Notes under the pieces: generated by a model
Databases searched by the model: none
What the model was told of the DNA's origin: nothing
The model's input: only the letters and a program-made list of their open reading frames with translations
Program-made: the position numbers and the translations under genes
Part shown: positions 56,761 through 64,000 of the stretch, in pieces
Position numbering within the stretch: position 1 is the first letter of the stretch
Layout: every line of letters begins with the position of its first letter
Assembly (NCBI GenBank): GCA_024291935.2
Contig: CM044322.1
Coordinates: forward strand, 71,043,405-71,107,404
Direction: 5' to 3'
Length of the DNA stretch: 64,000 nt
From: Okapia johnstoni
Lineage: Eukaryota > Chordata > Mammalia > Artiodactyla > Giraffidae

Positions 56761-57296
56761 GTCTTAAGAGTACCCTTCACAGCCTTGAAGTATTGCTTCC
56801 AGGATCCCGACCTCAAATAAAGATGCTAATACTGCTCTTTCACCACTTAGGCACAGCCAGGAGCCTGCCACACCCTTTTTCGTTTCCCACAGGCCTTGCT
56901 CTTCACTTCTCTCTCCTGCCACCTGGTGCTGAAACAGGAGAAGTTCATAAGGGCGTACCCGAGACAAAGCAGCTGCACACCTGGACTTCCTGGGCATGGA
57001 GGAACCTGTCCTCAGATCCTCGCTGTCTGTCCTAGATGGACCAGGGCCACAGAAAGTGAGGCCTCTGGACTTGAGTGCAGAGGGAGGCCTGGGACAGAGC
57101 CCAGAGAAGATCCTGGTGCAAGGACAGAAGAGCTCAGAGACCTGAGTTCTAGATCGGTGTGTCTCTGATTTGCTGTTGGGCATGTGTGCCCCTTCTCTGT
57201 CCTCAGTTTACCCTCAGTAAAATGAGAGGTTAGCCTAGGCCAATGTTCTTTAGGCTTCAGATGATGACCCATTAATGAGCTATGAATTCTATTTGT
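56761..57296. other. Single-copy DNA with a CTCF-like site and a MIR trace
   Basis: ctgccacctggtgc at 56916-56929 is the reverse complement of a CTCF-core match with one mismatch. A MIR trace (ctcagtttaccctcagtaaaatgag) lies near 57204. The 139-codon minus frame at 56764-57183 has no other support. Confidence 0.4.
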
Positions 57297-57708
57297 TAAG
57301 TTGTGAAAAGACTTTTAAAAATTTATTAATTTTTTAATTGAAGGATAATTGTTTTACAGAATTTTGCTGTTTTCTGTCAAACCTCAACATGAATCAGCCG
57401 TAGGTATACATGTATTGCCTCCCTTTTGAACCTCCCTCCCATCTTCCTCCCCATCCCACCCTTCCAGGTTGATGCAGAGCCCCTGTTTGAGTTTCCTGAG
57501 TCTAGAGCAAATTCCTGTTGGCTATCTATTTTACATATGGTAATGTAAGTTTCCATGTTACTCTCTCCATACATCTCACCCTCTTCTCCCCTCTCATCAT
57601 GTCCAGAAGCCTATTCTCTATGTCAGTTTCTCCACTGCTGCCCTGAAAGTAAATTCTTCAGTACCATTTTTCTAGATTCCATATATATGTGTTAATATAT
57701 GATATTTT

Positions 57709-58468
57709 GTACTCCAAGGCCAAATTTTCCTGTTACTCCAGGTGTTTCCTGACTTCCTACTTTTGCATTCCAGTCCCCTATAATGAAAAGGACATCTTTT
57801 TGGGGTGTTAGTTCTAAAAGGTCTTGTAGGTCTTCATAAAACCGTTCAACTTTAGCTTCTTCAGCATTACTGGTTGGGGCATAGACTTGGATTACTGTGA
57901 TATTGAATGGCTTGCCTTGGAAACGAACAGAGATCATTCTGTCGTTTTTGAGATGGCATCCAAGTACTGCATTTAGGACTCTTTTGTTGACTGTGTTAGC
58001 TACTCCATTTCTCCTAAGGGATTCCTGCCCACAGTAGTAGATATGATGGTCATCTGAGTTAAATTCACCCATTCCAGTCCATCTTAGTTTGCTGATTCCT
58101 AGAATGTTGATGTTCACTCTTGCCATCTCCTGTTTGACCACTTCCAGTTTGCCTTGATTCATGGACCTAACATTCCAGGTTCCTATGCAATATTGCCCTT
58201 TACAGCATTGGACCTTGCTTCTATCATCAGTCCCATCCACAACTGGGTGTTGTTTTTGCTTTAACTCCATCTCTTCATTCTTTCTGGACTTATTTCTCCA
58301 CTGATCTCCAGTAGCATATTGGGCACCTACTGACCTGGGGAGTTCATTTTTCAGTGCCCTATCTTTTTGCCTTTTCATACTGTTCATGGGGTTCTCAAGG
58401 CAAGAATACTGAAGTGATTTGCCATTCCCTTCTCCGGTGGACCACATTCTGTCAGACCCCTCCACCAT
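57709..58468 (-). pseudogene. BovB APE-type endonuclease domain, inverted
   Basis: Reading the minus strand from 58468: an N-terminal leader, then GTWNVRSMNQGKL, GISKLRWTGMGEF, VIQVYAPTSNAEE and IIGDWNAKVGSQE, the conserved blocks of an apurinic-endonuclease-fold nuclease that nicks target DNA for reverse transcription. The frame is open from the start to GLGVQN, where BovB ends at the inversion breakpoint and runs into L1. In an intact BovB this domain is fused to the RT. Confidence 0.92.
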
Positions 58469-58599
58469 GACCCATCTGTCTTAGGTGACCCCACACGTCA
58501 TGGCTTAGTTTCAGTGAGTTAGACAAGGCTGTGGTCCATGTGATCAGATTGGCTGGCTGGCTGTGATTGTGGCTTCAGTCTGTCTGCCCTCTGATGCCC

Positions 58600-58743
58600 T
58601 CTCTCAGCGCCTACTGTCTTACTTGGGTTTCTCTTACCTTGGATGTGGGGTAGCTCCTCACGGCTGTCCCTCCTGACTTGGGATGTGGGGTAACTCCTCT
58701 CGGCTGCTCCTGCACCATCGCAGCCGCTGCTCCTGCTAATAAA
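58600..58743 (-). repeat. BovB 5'UTR with two imperfect tandem units
   Basis: cttggatgtggggtagctcctcacggctg-type units near 58638 and 58677 repeat with a 39-40-base period (the second reads gatgtggggtaactcctc). They lie upstream of the inverted endonuclease frame and directly abut the forward half at 58744. Confidence 0.8.
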
Positions 58744-58745
58744 GA

Positions 58746-61037
58746 CTAATAGAGTTTTGCCAAGAGAACACACTGGTCATAGCAAACACCTTCTTGCAAC
58801 AACATGAGAGAAGACTGTACACATGGACATCATCGGATGGTCAACACTGAAATCAGATTGATTATATTCTTTGCAGCCAAAGATGGAGAAGCTCTATACA
58901 GTCAGCAAAAACAAGACGGGGAGCTGACTATGGCTCAGATCATGAACTCCTTATTGCCAAATTCAGATTGAAATTGAAGAAAGTGGGGGAAACCACTAGA
59001 TCATTCAGGTATGACCTAAATCAAATCCCTTATGACTATACAGTGGAAGTGAGAAATAGATTTGAGAGACTAGATCTGATAGAGTGCCTGATGAACTATG
59101 GACAGAGGTTCATGACATTGTACAGGAGACAAGAATCAAGACCATCCCCAAGAAAAAGAAATGGAAAAAAGCAAAATGGCTGTCTGAGAGGCCTTACAAA
59201 TAGCTGTGAAAAGAAGAGAAGGGAAAAGCAAAGGAGGAAAGGAAAGATATACCCATTTGAATGCAGAGTTCCAAGAATAGCAAGAAGAGATAAGAAAGCC
59301 TCCCTCAGCGATCAATGCAAAGAAATAGAGGAAAACAATAGAATGAGAAGGACTAGAGATCTCTTCAAGAAAATTAGAGATACCAAAGGAACATTTCATG
59401 CAAAGATGGGCTCAATAAAGGACAGAAATGGTATGGACTTAACAGAAGCAGAACAAATTAAGAAGAGGTGGCAAGAATACACAGAAGGACTGCACAAAAA
59501 AGATCTTCACGACCCAGATAATCATGATGGTGTGATCACTCACCTAGAGCCAGACATCCTGGAATGTGAAGTCAAGTGGGCCTTAGGAAGCATCACTACG
59601 AACAAAGCTAGTGGAGGTGATGAAATTCCAGTTGAGCTATTTCAAATCCTGAAAGATGATGCTGTGAAACTGCTGCACTTGATATGTCAGCAAATCTGGA
59701 AAACTCAGCAGTGGCCACAGGACTGGAAAAGGTCAGTTTTCATTCCAATCCCAAAGAAAGGCAATGCCAAAGAATGCTCAAACTACCGCACAATTGCATT
59801 CATCTCACATGCTAGTAAAGTAATGCTCAAAATTCTCCAAGCCAGGCTTCAGCAATATGTGAACCGTGAACTTCCAGATGTTCAAGCTGGTTTTAGAAAA
59901 GGCAGAGGAACCAGAGATCAAATTGCCAACATCTGATGGATCATCGAAAAAGCAAGAGAGCTCCAGAAAAACATCTATTTCTGCTTTATTGACTATGCCA
60001 GAGCCTTTGACTGTGTGGATCACAATAAACTGTGGAAAATTCTGAAGGAGATGGAAATACCAGACCACCTGACCTGCCTCTTGAGAAACCGGTATCCAGG
60101 TCAGGAATCAACAGTTAGAACTGGACATGGAAAAACAGACTGGTTCCAAATAGGAAAAGGAGTACATCAAGGCTGTATATTGTCACCCTGCTTATTCAAC
60201 TTATATGCAGAGTACATCATGAGAAACGCTGGGCTGGAAGAAACACAAACTGTAATCAAGATTGCCAGGAGAAATATCAATAACCTCAGGTATGCAGATG
60301 ACACCACCCTTATGGCAGAAAGTAAAGAGGAACTAAAGAGCCTCTTGATGAAAGTGAAAGAGGAGAGTGAAAAAGTTGGCTTAAAGCTCAAAGTTCAGGA
60401 AATTAAGATCATGGCATCTGGTCCCATCACTTCATGGCAGATAGATGGGGAAACAGTGGACAGAGTGTCAGACTTTATTTTGGGGGGCTCCAAAATCACT
60501 GCAGATGGTGATTGCAGCCATGAAATTAAAAGACGCTTACTCCTTGGAAGGAAGGTTATGACCAACCTAGATAGCCTATTTAAAATCAGAGACATTACTC
60601 TGCCAACAAAGGTCCGTCTAGTCAAGGCTATGGTTTTTCCAGTGGTCATGTATGTATGTGAGAGTTGGATGGTGAAGAAAGCTGAGAGCCGAAGAATTGA
60701 TGCTTTTGAGCTGTGGTGTTGGAGAAGACTCTTGAGAGTCCCTTGGACTGCAGGAAGATCCAACCAGTCCGTCCTAAAGGAGATCAGTCCTGGTTGTTCA
60801 TTGGAAGGACTGATGTTAAAGCTGAAACTCCAATATTTTGGCCACCTCATGCGAAGAGTTGACTCATTGGAAAAGACCCTAATGCTGGGAAGGATTGGGG
60901 GCAGGAGGAGAAGGGGACGACAGAGGATGAGATGGTTGGATGGCATCACCGACTCGATGGTGTTGGTGATGGACAGGGAAGCCTGGGGTGCTGTGATTCA
61001 CGGGGTCGCAAAGAGTCGGACACGACTGAGCGACTAA
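58746..61037 (+). pseudogene. BovB reverse transcriptase, one frame with two TGA stops
   Basis: A single frame runs from LIEFCQENT at 58746 to a TAA at 61035-61037. It carries the linker (LRYDLNQIPYDY-type block), RT motifs (TNKASGGDEIPVELFQIL, IPIPKKGNAKECSNYRTIAF, GVHQGCILSPCLFNLY), YADD at 60291-60302 and the C-terminal thumb/tail. Only TGA codons at 58848-58850 and 59934-59936 interrupt it. This is the best-preserved BovB RT in the window, cut off from its endonuclease by the inversion. Confidence 0.93.
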
Positions 61038-61714
61038 ACTGAACTGAACTGAACTGAATATTCCATTGTGTATATACACAGCAACTTCTTTATGCATTCC
61101 TCTGTTGTTGGACTTCTAGATTGCTTCCATTTTCTAGCTATTGTAAATAGTGCTGCAAGGAAGAATGGGATACATGTGTCTTTTTCAATTTTGGTTTCCT
61201 CGGGGTATATGCCTAGAAGTAGGATTGCTGGGTCATATGGTGGTTTTTTTCCTAGTTTTTAAAGGAATCTCCATACTGTCTTCCATAGTGGCTGTATCAA
61301 TTTATATTCTCACCAACAGTGTGAAAGCATTCCCTTTTCTCCACAACCTCTCCAGCATTTATTGTTTGTAGACTTTTTGATGATGGCCATTCTGACTAGT
61401 GTGAGGTGATATCTCATTGTAGTTTTGATTTGCATTTCTCAAATAATGAGCAGTGTTGAGCATCTTTTCATGTGTTTGTTAGCCATCTGAATGTCTTATA
61501 TGGAGAAATGTCTGTTTAGGTCTTTTTCCCCTTTTTTGATTGGGTTGTTTGTTTTTCTGGTATTGAGCTGTGTGAGCTGCTTGTGTATTTTGGAAATTAA
61601 TCGTTTGTCAGTTGTTTAATTTGCTTTTATTTTCTCCCAATCTAAGGGTTGTCTTTTCATCTTGCTTATAGTTTCCCTTTCTGTATGAAAGCTTTTAAGT
61701 TTAACCAGGTCTCA

Positions 61715-64000
61715 CTAGTTTACTTTTGTTTTTATTTTCATTACTCTGGGAGGTGGGTCATAGAGGATCTTGCTTTGATTTATGTCATCGAGTGTTCTGC
61801 AGATGTTTTCCTCTAAGAGTTTTATAGTTTCTGGCCTTATATTTAGGTCTTTAATCCAATTTGAGTTAATCTTTGTGTATGGCGTTAGGAAGTGTTCTGA
61901 TTTCATTCTTTTACAGGTAGCTGTCCAGTTTTCCCAGCACCATTTATTGAAGAGCTGTCTTTGCCCCATTGTATAATCTTGCCTCCTTTGTCAAAAATAA
62001 GGTAGCCATAGGTGCATGGGTTTATTTCTGGGCTTTCTATCTTGTTCCATTGGTCTATATTTCTGTTTTTGTGCCAGTACCATACTGTCTTGATGACTGT
62101 AGCTTTGAAATATAGTCTGAAGTCAGGAAGGTTGATTCCTCCAGCTCCATTCTTCTTTCTCAAGACTGCTTTGGCTATTCGGGGTCTTTTCTGTTTCCAC
62201 GTGAAATGTGAAATTTTTTGTTCTAGTTCTGTGAAAAATACTATTGGTAATTTGATAGGGATCGCATTGAATCTGTAGATTGCATTTGGTAGTATAGGTA
62301 TTTTCACAATATTGATTCTTCTTACCCAGGAACATGGACTCTCTCTCCATCTGTTTATGTCATCTTTGATTTCTTTCATCAGTGTCTTATAATTTTCCGT
62401 GTTCAGTTCTTTTGTCTCCTTAGGTAAGTTTTTTCCTAGATATTTAATTTTTTTTGTTGCAGTGATGAATGAGATTGATTCCTTAATTTCTCTTCTGATT
62501 TTTCATTGTTAGCATATAGAAATGCAACTGATTTCTGTGTATTGATTTTGTATCCTGTGACTTTGCTAAATTCCCTGATTAGCTCTAGTAATTTTCTGGT
62601 ACTTTCTTTAGGGTTTTCTATGTACAGTATCGTGTCATCTGCAAACAGTGAGAGCTTAATTTCTTCTTTTCTGATCTGGATTCCTTTTCTTTCTTTTTCT
62701 TCTCTGGTTGCTGTAGCTAGGAATTCCAAAACTATACTATGTTGAATAATGGTGGTGAAAGTGGACACCCCTGTCTTGTTCCTGATCTTAGGAGGAATGC
62801 TTTCAATTTTTCACCACTGAGAATAATGTTTGCTGTAGGCTTATCATATATGGCCTTTGGTATATTGAGGTAGGTTCCTTCTATGCCCATTTTTTGAAGA
62901 GTTTTCATTGTAAATGGGTGCTGAATTTTGTCAAAGGCTTTTTCTGAATCTATTGAGGTTATCATATGGTTTTTATCTTTCAATTTGTTAATATGGTGTA
63001 TCACATTGATTGATTTGCATATATTGAAGAATCCTTGCGACCCTGGAATAAACCCAACTTGATCGTGGTGTATGAGCTTTTTAATGTGTTGTTGAATTCT
63101 GTTTGCTAAAATTTTATTAAGGAGTTTTGCAATCTATGTTCATCAGTGATATTGACCTGTAGTTTTCTTTTTTTGTGTTGTCTTTGTCTGGTTTTGGTAT
63201 CAGAGTGATGGTGGCCTCATAGAATGAGTTTGGAAGTGTTCCTTCCTTTGCAATTTTTTGAAAGAGTTTTAGAAGGATAGGCATTAGCTCTTCTCTAAAT
63301 GTTTGATAGAATTCTCTTGTGAAGCCATCTGGTCCTTGGCTTTTGTTTTTTGGGAGATTTTTTATCACAGCTTCAATTTTAGTGCTTGTAATTGGGTTGT
63401 TCATAATTTCTATTTCTTCCTGGTTCAGTCTTGGAAGATTGAACTTTCTAAGAATCTGTCCATTTCTTCAAGGCTATCCATTTTATTGCCATATAGTGAT
63501 TCATAATAGTCTCTTATAATCCTTTGTATTTCTGCATGATCTGTTGTAACCTTTCCCTTTTCATTTCTAATTATGTTGATTTGATTCTTCTCTCTTTTTT
63601 TCTTGATGAGTCTGGCTAAAGGTTTGTCAATTTTGTTTATCTTCTCAAAGAACCAGCTTTCAGTTTTATTAATCTTTACTGTTGCTTCTTTCATTTCTTT
63701 GTAATTTATTTCTGCTCTGATCTTTATGATTTCTTTCCTTCTGCTAATTTGGGGCTTGTTCTTCTTCTTCTTCTTTTTCCAGTTGTTGTAGCTGTAAAGT
63801 TAAGTTGTCTATTCAATGTTTTTCTTGTTTCTTGAGGTAGGGTTGTATTGCTATAAACTTCCCTCTTAGAACTGCTTTTGCTGAATCCCATAGGTTTTAA
63901 GTTGTGTTTTCATTGACATTTGTTTCTAGAAATATCTTGATTTCCCTTTTGATTTCTTCAGTAACCTGTTGGTTATTTAGGAATGTGTTGTCTAATCTCC
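61715..64000 (-). pseudogene. L1 ORF2 reverse transcriptase and C-terminal region, decayed
   Basis: Minus-strand frames in series, separated by stops and frameshifts: 63694-63425 ([19 protein letters not shown]), 63404-63117 ([29 protein letters not shown]), 63004-62732 ([29 protein letters not shown]), 62768-62436 ([18 protein letters not shown] at 62645-62634), 62379-61903 and 61969-61715 (C-terminal). The order matches L1 ORF2. The endonuclease half lies beyond the window. Confidence 0.92.

Larger units (their letters stand above)
57705..61058 (+). mobile_element. Nearly complete BovB with 5' inversion
   Basis: Left part 57705-58743 is BovB in reverse orientation (from end of the endonuclease domain back to the 5'UTR). 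Right part 58744-61058 is forward, from just after the endonuclease to the gaactgaactgaactga tail. Only roughly 15 bases of BovB seem absent between the two breakpoints. Total length about 3.35 kb is close to a full element. Confidence 0.93.
57297..64000 (-). mobile_element. Ruminant L1, antisense, split by BovB, running off the window end
   Basis: 57297-57704 is the 3'UTR (attgttttacagaattttgc, catgaatcagccgtaggtatac near 57390). 61059-64000 continues through the 3' end of ORF2 and the RT domain. Between them sits a BovB insertion. About 95 bases of L1 expected at the junction (compare 958-1052 in the other L1) are missing. The element continues beyond 64000. Confidence 0.93.

Noticed and set aside
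1..64000. CRISPR arrays, operons, tRNA/rRNA genes, phage or plasmid functions
   Set aside because: The repeats are dispersed mammalian retroelements and simple repeats. The tRNA-like stretches (B-boxes) are the heads of Bov-tA, CHR and MIR SINEs, not tRNA genes.

Overview
The window is nuclear DNA of a bovid ruminant (cattle, buffalo, sheep or goat type; the species cannot be fixed from sequence alone). The diagnosis rests on interspersed repeats found only in ruminants or cetartiodactyls: about ten BovB (RTE-type) LINE copies, about twelve BovA/Bov-tA SINEs, five CHR-type tRNA-derived SINEs and a ruminant L1. These lie on a background of old mammalian repeats (L1M, L2, MIR, MER5, MaLR LTR). 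There is no bacterial-style coding. Nearly every open frame in the window is either a decayed LINE reverse transcriptase/endonuclease or a chance frame in repeat or low-complexity DNA.

Layout. 0-3.2 kb is a nested stack: an old L1M copy split by a younger antisense L1, with SINEs inside both. 3.2-34 kb is mostly old single-copy DNA with L2/MIR/L1M fossils, two inverted BovB pairs (11.3-13.0 and 19.4-20.6 kb), two minisatellites (8.66-8.93 and 16.97-17.28 kb), an (AC)39 microsatellite at 33.0 kb and several stretches that look like conserved regulatory DNA. At 34.26-34.9 kb lies a strong CpG island with a purine/G tract of about 200 bases. A good splice donor on the minus strand at 34323/34322 makes it the likely promoter and first exon of an unidentified minus-strand gene. 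If so, 1-34.3 kb is its first intron. No second exon is recognisable. 35-48 kb continues single-copy DNA with a cluster of four minus-strand Bov-tA SINEs, a CTCF-type motif at 42352-42365 and an unusual rearrangement scar at 41.9-42.0 kb. 48.6-64 kb is LINE-dominated: BovB inside L1M, two opposed L1 segments, and at the right end a ruminant L1 (minus) that hosts an almost complete BovB.

Most notable. (1) At 41.90-42.03 kb, inside a decayed DNA transposon, two exact inverted copies of nearby DNA (36 bases from about 1.5 kb downstream, 34 bases from about 0.6 kb upstream) flank two overlapping 20-base palindromes: a templated-insertion scar. (2) The BovB at 57.7-61.06 kb has its 5' third inverted in the geometry of twin priming, and its insertion seems to have deleted about 95 bases of the host L1. 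(3) The two longest BovB copies carry a stop codon at the same residue. I found no new gene system; the interest here is in genome dynamics and one candidate promoter.
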